Virus record (IMG/VR): IMGVR_UViG_3300034072_001227
Coordinates: 1 to 61,642 of that record
Length of the DNA stretch: 61,642 nt
Source of the DNA: a virus
Strand: one strand, 5' to 3'
Part shown: in pieces, positions 23,739 through 31,905 of the stretch
Numbering within the stretch: the first letter of the stretch is position 1
Layout: each line of letters opens with the position of its first letter
Notes under the pieces: model-generated
What the model was told of the DNA's origin: nothing
Seen by the model: only the letters and a program-made list of their open reading frames with translations
The model's database searches: none
Program-made: the position numbers and the translations under genes

Positions 23739-24689
23739 ATGGGACAGTTCCTCCCCTTCGTGATGCAGAACCTGCTCAACACGCCGCTCGCGATGACGCC
23801 GTCGCATGGGGATATGGTCGCGGCCGCGCTGTCTGGCCGGATCAATATCCAGGCGCTCGAGGACTCTTTCGGGCAATACCGCGATCGTTCGTCCATGATC
23901 GCATTGGCCGCCCAAGGTCGCGCCGATGCCGACCGAGAGCGTGAGCGTAAGGCCGTGCTTGGGCAGGATGATATCGAGTGGAACCATTGGGGCGAGAAGT
24001 CCTTCGTCCAAGTCGGTTCGATCGCGATCATCAAGGTCTGGGGTTCGCTCACGCGCACATGGGGCGTCGGCCCCTACAGCGGCGCGACGGGCTATGACGG
24101 CATCCTGCGCCAGCTGATTGACGCGAATGAGGACAAGACCATCAAGGCCATCTGGCTCGACATCGCCAGCGGCGGCGGGGCGATCAACGGCCTGTTCGAC
24201 CTGTGCGAAGTCATGTGGGGGATGAACGCCACCAACGGCGGGGGCAAGCCCATCTTTGCCATGGCGGCGGATCATGCCTACAGCGCAGCCTTCGCGATCG
24301 CGACCTGCGCGGATCGGATATTCTGCTCGCGCACCGGCGGCGTCGGCTCGGTCGGCTGCATCATGATGCACGCCGATGTCAGCCACGCCATGGAGGAAGC
24401 GGGGATCAAGGTGACGATCATCCGCTCGGCCGATAAGAAGGCGCGGGGCTCGGAATTTGAAGTGCTCGACGCCGACACGAAGGCCCACTGGCAGTCCCAG
24501 ATCGATGAGTGCGCGGATGTCTTCGTCGACCTTGTCGCGCGCAACTTAGGGCTTGCAAAAAAAACAGTTCTGGAAACCGAGGCCTTGGACTATATGGGCA
24601 ATCACGCCAAGGCCATCGGTTTCGTCGATGAGGTGGTGTCTGAGCCGACGGCCTGGCATCAACTCGAAACCCTCATTGAGGGGATATGA
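23739..24689 (+). CDS. Prohead protease, S49 (SppA/gpC) family
   Basis: Codes for 316 residues with the S49 peptidase core: IAIIKVWGSLTR, WLDIASGGGAINGLFDL, catalytic Ser182 in DHAYSAAFAIA, and Lys233/234 (SADKKARGS) as the probable partner of a Ser-Lys dyad. It matches lambda gpC but lacks a fused scaffold domain, which is encoded by the next gene. Cleaves scaffold or portal during head maturation. Confidence 0.9.
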   Translation: MGQFLPFVMQNLLNTPLAMTPSHGDMVAAALSGRINIQALEDSFGQYRDRSSMIALAAQGRADADRERERKAVLGQDDIEWNHWGEKSFVQVGSIAIIKVWGSLTRTWGVGPYSGATGYDGILRQLIDANEDKTIKAIWLDIASGGGAINGLFDLCEVMWGMNATNGGGKPIFAMAADHAYSAAFAIATCADRIFCSRTGGVGSVGCIMMHADVSHAMEEAGIKVTIIRSADKKARGSEFEVLDADTKAHWQSQIDECADVFVDLVARNLGLAKKTVLETEALDYMGNHAKAIGFVDEVVSEPTAWHQLETLIEGI

Positions 24690-24700
24690 AGGGACCGATC

Positions 24701-25339
24701 ATGACGCAGCGTAGCTTTGCACATCTCGTAAACATCTTGAAGGGTTCGGCTGCTGCAGCTGCTCCCGAGGCCTCGCAGGCCGCCCCGCTCCCCGTCGTGA
24801 CCCCCGCGCCCGCTCCGGCTGGCGACGCTGGTGCCGACGCTCAGCCGCAGGGCGACTTCGTGACCGTGGCCGACGCTGTCGCCGCCGCCACCGAAGCCAA
24901 GGCCGAAGGTCACAAGGCAGGCTTCGCCGCCGCCAACGCGCGCATGGGCGCCGTTCTGGGCAGCGACGCCGGCAAGGCCAATCCCGCCATGGCCGCCTTC
25001 ATGCTGACCAACACCGAGGCTTCGGCCGAAACCATCATCGGCCAGCTTGCCACCATGCCTGCCGGCGCTGCTGCTCCGGCACCCGCTGCTCCGGCCGCTC
25101 CGGCTGGCGATAGCCCTGCCGATCGCATCCAGGCCACCACGCCCGTCGTCGACCTGGGCGGCGCCGCTGCGGCGAACAACGGCGACGACGGCAAGACCGG
25201 CTCCGAAGGCAAGCCCGCTGACATCTGGGGCAGCTACCTCGGCATGGATGCCAACGGCACCGTCGCCCAGGGCGGCATCGTCGGCCACACCTACGGCGCC
25301 GCACCCAAGGGCATGGAAGGCATCGCACACGGCTGCTGA
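24701..25339 (+). CDS. Capsid scaffold/assembly protein
   Basis: Codes for 212 residues from ATG at 24701 (AAGGGA 6 bases upstream); ATG at 24686, in an ATGA overlap, would add five residues. Ala/Pro-rich linkers flank a helical domain (ARMGAVLGSDAGKANPAMAAFMLTNTEASAETIIGQL) of the kind found at the scaffold end of S49 capsid proteases. In lambda the Nu3 scaffold lies within the C gene; here it is separate. Expected to guide capsid assembly and then be degraded. Confidence 0.75.
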   Translation: MTQRSFAHLVNILKGSAAAAAPEASQAAPLPVVTPAPAPAGDAGADAQPQGDFVTVADAVAAATEAKAEGHKAGFAAANARMGAVLGSDAGKANPAMAAFMLTNTEASAETIIGQLATMPAGAAAPAPAAPAAPAGDSPADRIQATTPVVDLGGAAAANNGDDGKTGSEGKPADIWGSYLGMDANGTVAQGGIVGHTYGAAPKGMEGIAHGC

Positions 25340-25377
25340 TCGCAGCCGTTTTCGCGTTTCAACGGGAGTAGAAGATC

Positions 25378-25761
25378 ATGCCGGTTCTCAAGACTGTAAA
25401 CCCCGAGGGCATGGGCGCTGGTCGCCACATCATCAGCCAGCGCCTGCCCAACCAGAACGCCGAACAGGTTGTTCTGGCCGCAACCGCAACCGGGCTGGAC
25501 GCCGGCACCGTGCTCGGCAAGGTCACGGTCGGCGGCAAGTATGTCATCCTGGCGCCCGGCGCGTCGGATGGTAGCCAGAACGTGGCCGGCGTTCTGTTCA
25601 ATCCGGCGGAAATCAGCACCGGCGACCAGCGCGGCGTGGCTGACGTTCGTGGCCCGCTGGTCATGAACGCCAACCTGCTGGTCTGGCCGGCTGGCATCAC
25701 TGGTCCGCAGAAGACGGCCGCCCTCACGGCGCTGTCGAATCTGGGCATCCAGGCGCGTTAA
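25378..25761 (+). CDS. Head decoration protein, lambda gpD family
   Basis: Codes for 127 residues, beta-rich, with VLGKVTVGGKYVILAPGASDGSQNVAGVLF typical of the gpD family. Placed just before the major capsid protein, as in lambda. GGGAG precedes the ATG. Would trimerise at three-fold axes and stabilise the expanded capsid. Confidence 0.9.
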   Translation: MPVLKTVNPEGMGAGRHIISQRLPNQNAEQVVLAATATGLDAGTVLGKVTVGGKYVILAPGASDGSQNVAGVLFNPAEISTGDQRGVADVRGPLVMNANLLVWPAGITGPQKTAALTALSNLGIQAR

Positions 25762-25817
25762 TCGAGGCAATCTGAGCGGGGGCGACGGTTCGCCGACCGG
25801 ATCAAGGGAGTTTGAAA

Positions 25818-26879
25818 ATGGAACTGTCGCTGGATATCTTCAAGAACGACGCCTTCTCGGTGTCGAACTTGTATCGCGTCGTCGACAACGCAACCTACGT
25901 GCCGACCCTGCTCGGCTCCATGGGTATCTTCGAGCCGGTCGCGCTCGATACGGACAAGGTCATCCTCTACGAGGAAGACAGCACCGTCCACCTGATCCCC
26001 TCCACCGAGCGCGGCGCGCCCGACATCACGCAGACCCGTGACCAGGGCCGCATGTTCGCGCTCAAGACCCCGCGCCTGTCGAAGATCGACTCGGTGCGCG
26101 GTTCGGAGCTGCTGGGCATCGCCAACATGGCGCTGCCCGAGTCCATCCGCCTGCGCAACGCGGCTGAGCTGACCGCCAAGCGGACCTCCAAGCTCAAGGG
26201 CGACCTTGAGATGACCAAGGAGTTCCACCGCCTGGGCGCCGTGCAGGGCATCACCTATGACGCGGACGGCGTTCGGGAGATCTACAACCCGTTCACCACC
26301 TTCGGCATCGCGGCTCCGACGGTCGTGGATATCGACTTCGCTACCATCACGGACAATGAGTTCATGATGTATATCCAGTCGACCTTCTACACGCCGATGC
26401 GCGTTGCGTTGAAGGAACGCTGGACCCCGAGCACGCGCATCGTCGCCCTGGTTGGCGATCTGTTCTGGCAGAAGCTCCTGACCCACCCGGCCATCTGGGA
26501 CATCTGGAAGCTGCGCGAGCAGGGCCGGGCGATCGCCGACGGCGCCAGCCGCATGATGGCGACCAACCAGTGGGAGCAGATCACGTTCGGCGGCGTGACC
26601 TTCGTCAACTATCGCGGCACCGACGACGGCACCACCATCGCCGTTGGTTCGGACGAAGCGAAGTTCTTCCCGGTCGGCGCCCGCGACGTCTTCAAGGTCT
26701 GGTATGCGCCGGGCGAGACGCTGGTGCAGGTCCAGGAAAAGGGACGTCCTCAGTATCTGATGATCCAGCCCGACACCCGCACCGAGATCGCGGACCATGT
26801 GGACATCTACGTCCGCTCGTATGCGCTCTATGCGTGCATCTTCCCCAAGGCCCTGATGGCTGCTCGGATCGCGCCTTAA
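25818..26879 (+). CDS. Major capsid protein, lambda gpE family
   Basis: Codes for 353 residues from ATG at 25818, behind GGGAG; a TTG six bases upstream is less likely. The HK97-fold lambda gpE pattern is clear: LSLDIFKNDAFS near the N-terminus, RGAPDITQTRDQGRMFALKTPRL, VALVGDLFWQKLLTHP, and a C-terminus rich in beta strands (QYLMIQPDTRTEIADHV). Confidence 0.95.
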   Translation: MELSLDIFKNDAFSVSNLYRVVDNATYVPTLLGSMGIFEPVALDTDKVILYEEDSTVHLIPSTERGAPDITQTRDQGRMFALKTPRLSKIDSVRGSELLGIANMALPESIRLRNAAELTAKRTSKLKGDLEMTKEFHRLGAVQGITYDADGVREIYNPFTTFGIAAPTVVDIDFATITDNEFMMYIQSTFYTPMRVALKERWTPSTRIVALVGDLFWQKLLTHPAIWDIWKLREQGRAIADGASRMMATNQWEQITFGGVTFVNYRGTDDGTTIAVGSDEAKFFPVGARDVFKVWYAPGETLVQVQEKGRPQYLMIQPDTRTEIADHVDIYVRSYALYACIFPKALMAARIAP

Positions 26880-26925
26880 CGGCGCGGTCTGACCGCAGGC
26901 GAAGACCCCCAAGGAGAATTATATC

Positions 26926-27513
26926 ATGGGCAAGATCCGAGTTCCCGCCGCCAAGGCCGGCGTTTCCAACCGCAGCGATGGCAGCATCGTCGTCTTCAAC
27001 CCCAAGGGCTCGACCGAGGATGCCCGCGCGCCGATCATCGACGTCGCGGACCTCGCGCGCTTCCAGAAGCTGGGCTTGGTCTCCGCCGACTTCGAGGCGA
27101 CCGCCGATGATGCCGTTGCGGCGATCGTCCCCGGTTCCGCGTCGTCGCTCTGGGAAGAGATCATGGCCAAGCAGAACGCCCAGGCCGCCGAAGCCGTGGC
27201 CGACGCTCCGGCCAGCGACGCGCCCGTCACCAGCTTTGCCACCACGGCCTATGCTGGTGGGCCGCCGCAGGGTCTGGAAGCCGCCGATCCCGACGCCGCG
27301 CCTGGCGTCGAAGGTGCCGGTGCCGGCGGTTCGATCCTCGACCTGTCGATTCCCAAGCTGACCGCCGAAATCGCCACGTCGACGGACGTCGCGGTGCTGG
27401 AGGATCTGCTGGCTGCTGAGAAGGCCAAGGAAAATCCCCGCGCGGGCGCCGTCGCCGCGATCGAGGAACGTATCGAAGCCATCAAGGCCGCTGACAACTC
27501 CAACCAGAGCTGA
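26926..27513 (+). CDS. Hypothetical head protein, FI-like position
   Basis: Codes for 195 residues behind an ideal AAGGAG. The N-terminal part looks globular, a Pro/Gly/Ala-rich linker follows (about 90-140), and the C-terminus is a helical domain (IPKLTAEIATSTDVAVLEDLLAAEKAKENPRAGAVAAIEERI) of a type seen at the end of phage head or neck proteins. Its position matches lambda FI, a packaging accessory; homology is not claimed. Confidence 0.6.
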   Translation: MGKIRVPAAKAGVSNRSDGSIVVFNPKGSTEDARAPIIDVADLARFQKLGLVSADFEATADDAVAAIVPGSASSLWEEIMAKQNAQAAEAVADAPASDAPVTSFATTAYAGGPPQGLEAADPDAAPGVEGAGAGGSILDLSIPKLTAEIATSTDVAVLEDLLAAEKAKENPRAGAVAAIEERIEAIKAADNSNQS

Positions 27514-27551
27514 CTGGCGACCTGCCTTCCCTTGGGGGGCGTCATGACGGG

Positions 27552-27587
27552 AAGGGGTCGCGCGGGTTTCCGAGCGGCCCCTTTCGC
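27552..27587 (+). terminator. Hairpin between head and joining genes
   Basis: AAGGGGTCGC pairs with GCGGCCCCTT over ten bases (one G-U) around a 12-nt loop, followed by TCGC. The U-run is short, so partial termination that lowers downstream expression relative to the capsid gene is plausible. Confidence 0.6.
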
Positions 27588-27603
27588 ATAGGAGGAAGAA
27601 CCA

Positions 27604-27945
27604 GTGCCGAGCATCTTTGAGCAGAATGAGGATCTTCTCCACGACACGGTCGACGAATATCTCGGCGACACCATCGCGCTGTCCACCGACGGCGGCGTGA
27701 CCTTCACCGACATCCTCGGCTTCATCCTGATGAACGGCCAGGCGGTGACGGGCTTTAGCGAGTTGGATGCGATCAACTTCCGCCCGCGCTTCAAGGTCCG
27801 CAAGACCAACCTGCTCGACCCGAAGGTGAACTGGCGCCTGCGCTGCCCGAAATTGCTTGGCGCCGGCAACTGGCGCATGTCGGGCGAGACGATCGATGAG
27901 CAGGGGCGCTATTGGGTGCTCGACATCCAGAAGGCGAGCAACTGA
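27604..27945 (+). CDS. Head-tail joining protein, gpFII-like
   Basis: Codes for 113 residues from GTG at 27604 with GGAGG upstream. Small and beta-rich (YLGDTIALSTDGGVTFTDILGFI, YWVLDIQK), in the position of lambda FII. FII-type proteins cap the portal/W neck and provide the surface to which the tail binds. Confidence 0.65.
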   Translation: MPSIFEQNEDLLHDTVDEYLGDTIALSTDGGVTFTDILGFILMNGQAVTGFSELDAINFRPRFKVRKTNLLDPKVNWRLRCPKLLGAGNWRMSGETIDEQGRYWVLDIQKASN

Positions 27946-27948
27946 GCC

Positions 27949-28485
27949 ATGGCGAAATATCCTGACAGCCCGGTCGAGATCCTGCTCAAGCGGATCGTCG
28001 CCCTGCTCTCCGCCGCCGATTGGGCTGACCTCGCCGACGTCCCGGGCGTCACCGTCCGCCACGCGCGCAACCGCGCCCCTATGGCCAGCGAACGCCCTTG
28101 CGTGTCTGTCGGGTTCGTCGACGATGACGACTTCGGCGGTAGCGGCCGCGCGGCGCACAACGCCTGGGAGGTGGTCCGCGAGCTCAAGGTCGACCTGCAA
28201 TTCGACGCCGATCTGGATTCCGAGGACAGCGCGTTGGACGTCACCGGCTGGGGCAAGCTGCTCCGCATGGCGGCGGTTGCGTTCGACACCCTGCGCATCA
28301 TGGACGACACCGGAGCCGACATGGGGCTGTCGGATCATTGCGATGACGTCTTCCGTTCTGAGACGGGCCCGAACGAGGATAGCGACAGTGACAAGGGTCG
28401 CTTGGTGCAGGGCCTATCTGTGATATACCGCGTTTCGGCAACGTCGCCGAACCGGCTGTTGGCTACAGGAGTAACATACCCATGA
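27949..28485 (+). CDS. Tail terminator/completion protein (candidate)
   Basis: Codes for 178 residues. Begins with SPVEILLKRIVALLS and contains RPCVSVGFVDDDDF and ELKVDLQFDADLDS, resembling the alpha/beta layout of tail terminator proteins such as lambda gpU. Position between FII-like and tail tube genes supports this; sequence alone is not decisive. Confidence 0.5.
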   Translation: MAKYPDSPVEILLKRIVALLSAADWADLADVPGVTVRHARNRAPMASERPCVSVGFVDDDDFGGSGRAAHNAWEVVRELKVDLQFDADLDSEDSALDVTGWGKLLRMAAVAFDTLRIMDDTGADMGLSDHCDDVFRSETGPNEDSDSDKGRLVQGLSVIYRVSATSPNRLLATGVTYP

Positions 28486-28850
28486 GTGACAAGGTCGACC
28501 ACAGCCCGGTCGTATTGGGCGGCGGCAGCTACGACATGAACGAGCTGCAGAAGGTGACGGACAAGGCGGCGAAGGCCGGCAGCGTCGAAGCGCGGCAGAA
28601 GATCCTCGACGATGAACTGTCGAAGGCCGTGACCGACGAACGCACCGAGTTCGATTCCGCGGGCATGCCGGGCTACGTCAAGCAGCAGGTCAAGCGCGAG
28701 ATCGCGCCCGAGGTCTTCGTGACCGAGAACGTGACCGTCTTCTCGCCCAAGGAGGCGGCGAAGGTCGAAAAGGAAGCCGCAGCCGACGCTGCTGGTGGTA
28801 ACAAGGCGGCGGGGGGCAGTGTGCCGGCCGCGTCGGAAGGGAGCAAGTAA
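28482..28850 (+). CDS. Hypothetical tail-module protein
   Basis: Codes for 122 residues, four-base overlap with the preceding gene. Highly charged and helical (NELQKVTDKAAKAGSVEARQ) with a Lys/Ala/Glu-rich C-terminus, probably partly disordered. Lies directly before the tail tube gene. No family recognised. Confidence 0.6.
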   Translation: MSDKVDHSPVVLGGGSYDMNELQKVTDKAAKAGSVEARQKILDDELSKAVTDERTEFDSAGMPGYVKQQVKREIAPEVFVTENVTVFSPKEAAKVEKEAAADAAGGNKAAGGSVPAASEGSK

Positions 28851-28853
28851 ACC

Positions 28854-30065
28854 ATGTCGTGGAACCACAAGACCCGCGTCGTCGCCATGGCGATCGCGAT
28901 CCAGCCGGTGGCGGGTGTCTTCACCGCGCCGGCCGAGGCGGATCTCGTTGCGGTTTCGGTGCCGAACAATTCGTTTGAGCCGATCACCGCTGATGACCCG
29001 ACCGCGACCGGCGCCATCTGGACCGCGCCCCAGATCAACCTGGGCCGCACCGGCACGGCTGGCGCGAGCTTCGTCATGCGTGGCCCGGGTGGCGCTGCGC
29101 CGCCGGCTGCGAACGGCTGGCCCGAAGGTCGCATCCTGCAGGCCGCCGGCTGGACCGAGCTCATCAACGCGACCGAGCGCACTGGCGTAACCGTCGCGGG
29201 TTCGACCACCTCGGCGATCGCGCTGGCAACGACCGAGAGCGCCGTCGACGACTTCCTGATCGGCGTCCCGCTCCAGATGTCGCAGCTCGGCACCGGCTTC
29301 CGCAAGACGGTCCTGATCTCGGACTATGTCGGTTCGAGCAAGATGGCGACGATTCCCCAGACGCTGGGCGCGGCGCCGGCGGCTGGTGCGAACTACACCA
29401 TCCCGCCATATCTGCTCTATCGCCTCGGCACCCTCACGGGCACGCCGCCGCCGATGCTCTCGATCTCGATCTGGCGCGACAAGAAGCGCTACGACTATAA
29501 GGATTGGCGCCCGACCTCGCTCACCATCAACATGCCGGTGACGAACGACGCCAACACCGAAATGCCCTCGATCGAGTTCACCGGCCGCGCTACGCCGGAG
29601 GCCGAGGTCGACGTCGCCACCACACCGGTTCTGCCCGACGCCAAGCTGCAGCTGCCGGTCGCTCCGGTTCGCGGCGGCAAGTTCTACGTCGATCGCACGA
29701 TGCTCGGCCACCAGTCGCTGAGCTTCGGCGAGACGCTGGAAGTCGCGGCTCCGTCGAACCAGAACCAGGACGCGGGCCAGGACGCGTATGAGCTGATGAG
29801 CGGGTCGCGCACGGTCGATCTGGACTTCAACCAGATGTCCGTGACCGACTTCGACATCAAGGCGCGTGCGGACAACCAGACCGTCATGCCGTTCCTGTCG
29901 ACCTGGGGATTGGGCGCGGGCAACCGCTGGGGCTTCCTGCTGCCGGCGGCGAAGCTCACGAACTACAGCCCGGGCGATCGCAACGGGTTCGTCAACCTCA
30001 CGGGCAACGCGGAAGTGATGGCGGTCGATAAGTCGGCGTGCTTGTGCTTGTGGTGGGGAACCTGA
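28854..30065 (+). CDS. Major tail tube protein
   Basis: Codes for 403 residues, almost all beta (NFTAP-type strands, YDYKDWRPTSLTINMP, LDFNQMSVTDFDIKARADNQ). It matches long tail tube proteins of siphoviruses by composition, size and place before the tail chaperones. N-terminal WNHKTRVVAMAIAIQPVAG is typical. It polymerises into the tail tube around the tape measure. A strong terminator follows. Confidence 0.8.
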   Translation: MSWNHKTRVVAMAIAIQPVAGVFTAPAEADLVAVSVPNNSFEPITADDPTATGAIWTAPQINLGRTGTAGASFVMRGPGGAAPPAANGWPEGRILQAAGWTELINATERTGVTVAGSTTSAIALATTESAVDDFLIGVPLQMSQLGTGFRKTVLISDYVGSSKMATIPQTLGAAPAAGANYTIPPYLLYRLGTLTGTPPPMLSISIWRDKKRYDYKDWRPTSLTINMPVTNDANTEMPSIEFTGRATPEAEVDVATTPVLPDAKLQLPVAPVRGGKFYVDRTMLGHQSLSFGETLEVAAPSNQNQDAGQDAYELMSGSRTVDLDFNQMSVTDFDIKARADNQTVMPFLSTWGLGAGNRWGFLLPAAKLTNYSPGDRNGFVNLTGNAEVMAVDKSACLCLWWGT

Positions 30066-30100
30066 TATAGGGTTCCTGTCACGGGGACATGACGCAGGGA

Positions 30101-30137
30101 GGGCCTTGGTAGGGGATTGCCAAGGCCCTTTTCTTTT
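30101..30137 (+). terminator. Intrinsic terminator after the tail tube gene
   Basis: A perfect 9-bp stem (GGGCCTTGG and CCAAGGCCC) with a 10-nt loop, followed by TTTTCTTTT. It would cut expression between the highly needed tail tube and the downstream chaperone and tape measure genes. Confidence 0.92.
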
Positions 30138-30248
30138 GCCCGGCGCTGGCGCATAGAGACCGCAGAGGCGGCGGCACAAAGCTCTCATTCACTTGTGGGT
30201 GGTCAGCGGTAGTGATGGAAACCGCCGCCTCGAATCGAAAGGCCTGAC

Positions 30249-30395
30249 ATGATGCTCCGCCTTCTCCCCCTGCTTCTGCTGACCGGCTGCTCGACCGTCC
30301 CGAGCTATATCAGCTGCGACAATGCCGAGATGGCGCGCACGGCCGCCAAGGCTGCGCTCCGGGCATTGGACAACGCCTGCCCGATCATCTACTGA
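30249..30395 (+). CDS. 48-residue lipoprotein
   Basis: ATG at 30249 (second ATG 30252) with AAAGG seven bases upstream. The protein is a signal sequence (LRLLPLLLLTGC) with lipobox LTGC at residues 11-14, then about 34 residues containing two more Cys. It should be an outer- or inner-membrane lipoprotein. Size recalls Rz1-like spanins, but it is far from the lysis genes and is not proline-rich. Superinfection immunity by a small lipoprotein is another possibility; neither is shown. The frame stays open for 70 codons after the TGA. Confidence 0.65.
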   Translation: MMLRLLPLLLLTGCSTVPSYISCDNAEMARTAAKAALRALDNACPIIY

Positions 30396-30699
30396 GGTCT
30401 CGGCTACAGCGTTGCGACCGAGGGCCTGAAACAATATCTCGCAACCGGACTGACAGACGTAACAGGCGACCCGGCGACAGCGCGCACGGTAATCCAATCG
30501 CCCCTAGCCTGGTCACATTCTCCCCCTTGCAGGCCGCCGCTGCATCGAATAGGCATCTCTCACGGCTTGAAGCCGCCGGGGAGGTCGGGCGACGGGAAAA
30601 CGCTTTGAGGCCTCCCCAATAGCTTGAGGCGAGATTGCATCAGCATCTTCCTTCGGGAAGCCGGGTCAAAGTCCTGGGATCGCCCCCAAGCCCAATGTC
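30396..30699. other. Spacer before the tRNA genes
   Basis: About 300 bases. The lipoprotein reading frame continues open past its TGA to about 30606, then nothing coding is seen. No promoter was identified with confidence, although one is expected here after the terminator at 30101-30137. Confidence 0.4.
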
Positions 30700-30777
30700 G
30701 GGGATGTCGTCCAAACGGTATAAGGACGCCAGTTTCCAAAACTGGAAATCTAGGTTCGAGTCCTAGCAGCTCCGCCA
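30700..30777 (+). tRNA. tRNA-Trp (CCA anticodon)
   Basis: Cloverleaf: acceptor GGGGATG/CAGCTCC with one A-G mismatch and one G-U, D stem GTCC/GGAC, anticodon stem CCAGT/ACTGG with loop TTCCAAA giving anticodon CCA, T stem CTAGG/CCTAG with TTCGAGT loop, and encoded 3' CCA. It reads UGG codons. Confidence 0.85.
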
Positions 30778-30781
30778 CCAT

Positions 30782-30855
30782 TCACCCTTCGTCTAATGGC
30801 AGGACATCCGGTTTTGGACCGGGCAATGCTGGTTCGACCCCAGCAGGGTGATCCA
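30782..30855 (+). tRNA. tRNA-Gln (TTG anticodon)
   Basis: Acceptor TCACCCT/AGGGTGA is perfect. D arm GTCT...GGAC, anticodon stem TCCGG/CCGGG with loop TTTTGGA giving anticodon TTG, T stem GCTGG/CCAGC, encoded CCA. Only four bases separate it from tRNA-Trp, so the pair is processed from one transcript. Confidence 0.92.
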
Positions 30856-30922
30856 GTTTCCTCTCCCCCCTCCATCTGTTATTGCCGTCCCGCGCCATCC
30901 AGGCGCTACCAAGGGAACGAGC

Positions 30923-31834
30923 ATGAACGACGAACAATATATTCCGCTGTCTGCGCGCGAGCCGCTGCAGCATGTGGTGGAGGAGCCGGCTGGCGGGAAG
31001 CAGCCGCTGGTCATCACCCTCAAGCGCCCCTCGCCGTCCGATCGGCAGCTTCTGATCTCCCGCATGTTCGCGGCTGGCCTGCGACAGCCGACGGGCAAGC
31101 AGATCCGCGCGGCCGAGCTCAACGCGCTCATCAAGATCCTGGGCGACGACGCTGGCGAGGAAGCGGCCAGCAAGCTCGAGATGTTTTATGACGCTGCGGA
31201 TCTGTGGGGCCGGCAGCTGGTCGAGTGGCGCGAGCGCGAAGCCCAGCGCATTATCGATGAGAAGAACGGCGCTGAGCCGATCGCTCCCGAGGCCCCGCCG
31301 GCAAAACCCTACACTGAGCGCGAGAAGAACGCGGCCGAGCTGCTGATGTATCAGGCGCGCAGTGACGAACTGGTGATCCGCCTGCTGGCCGACGCGGCTG
31401 CATACAATGCCGGCAACATGTTCTGGCTGGTCCGCACGCACATGGTCCCCGATGGCCTTGCTGGCGGCCCCGAGGCGCTGGTCATGTCCTTCGACAAGGA
31501 GGGCGTGCTGACCAAGGAAGCGCTGGACGATCTGATCGGCTACATCGGCGAGCCTGCTTTCCTCGAATTGGCCGGCGTGATCGATGGGCAATATTCGCTC
31601 AAGGCGAGTGAGGAAAAAAACTCCGCATCGCCGCTCGAGACCTCGCGACCGAAGGACGAGCCTTCGGAAGCTACGAGCGGCGTATTGGAGAAACACGCTG
31701 GCATTTCGACGGAATCGATTATCGAACCAACCCCCGAATCCGCATCCGACCAGATCACCGAGAAGTCGTCCTCCACGCCTTCCGCACCAACGGACTTGAC
31801 GGGGACCACTACCCAGACGGTCGGACCCGCATGA
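30923..31834 (+). CDS. Tail assembly chaperone, short (G-type) product
   Basis: Codes for 303 residues from ATG at 30923, preceded by AAGGGA; a longer frame to 30848 crosses tRNA-Gln and was rejected. The helical N-terminal 230 residues resemble G-type chaperones (VITLKRPSPSDRQLLISRM, LNALIKILGDDAGEEAASKLE). After the slippery site at 31615 the zero frame continues as a Ser/Thr/Pro-rich tail. It binds the tape measure during tail assembly by analogy with lambda G. Confidence 0.7.
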   Translation: MNDEQYIPLSAREPLQHVVEEPAGGKQPLVITLKRPSPSDRQLLISRMFAAGLRQPTGKQIRAAELNALIKILGDDAGEEAASKLEMFYDAADLWGRQLVEWREREAQRIIDEKNGAEPIAPEAPPAKPYTEREKNAAELLMYQARSDELVIRLLADAAAYNAGNMFWLVRTHMVPDGLAGGPEALVMSFDKEGVLTKEALDDLIGYIGEPAFLELAGVIDGQYSLKASEEKNSASPLETSRPKDEPSEATSGVLEKHAGISTESIIEPTPESASDQITEKSSSTPSAPTDLTGTTTQTVGPA

Positions 31835-31905
31835 TGCAGCCTGTCCTGCTCAGCCGCGCGATCGATGTCGTGCGCAAGTATATCCGCGAGCAGGGCAACG
31901 ACTGA
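30923..31905 (+). CDS. Tail assembly chaperone, -1 frameshift (G-T) product
   Basis: Ribosomes slipping back one base on A-AAA-AAC (31615-31621) enter a frame that is open for 94 codons (from 31621) and stops with TGA at 31903-31905, exactly overlapping the next ATG. The product would have about 327 residues. The added domain (RWHFDGIDYRTNPRIRIRP, LDGDHYPDG) looks like a real protein and not a random frame. Lambda and most siphoviruses make G and G-T in this way just upstream of the tape measure. Confidence 0.8.
31615..31680 (+). promoter_or_regulatory. Programmed -1 frameshift site
   Basis: Slippery heptamer A-AAA-AAC in frame (31615-31621), 9-nt spacer, then an outer stem CCGCTCG (31631-31637) / CGAGCGG (31674-31680) and an inner stem CCGAAGG (31649-31655) / CCTTCGG (31661-31667) with loop ACGAG. 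Heptamer, spacer length and stimulatory structure are all canonical. Confidence 0.85.

Noticed and set aside
30624-30851. Plus-strand open frame over the tRNAs
   Set aside because: It reads through two good tRNA cloverleaves, a known source of spurious proteins.
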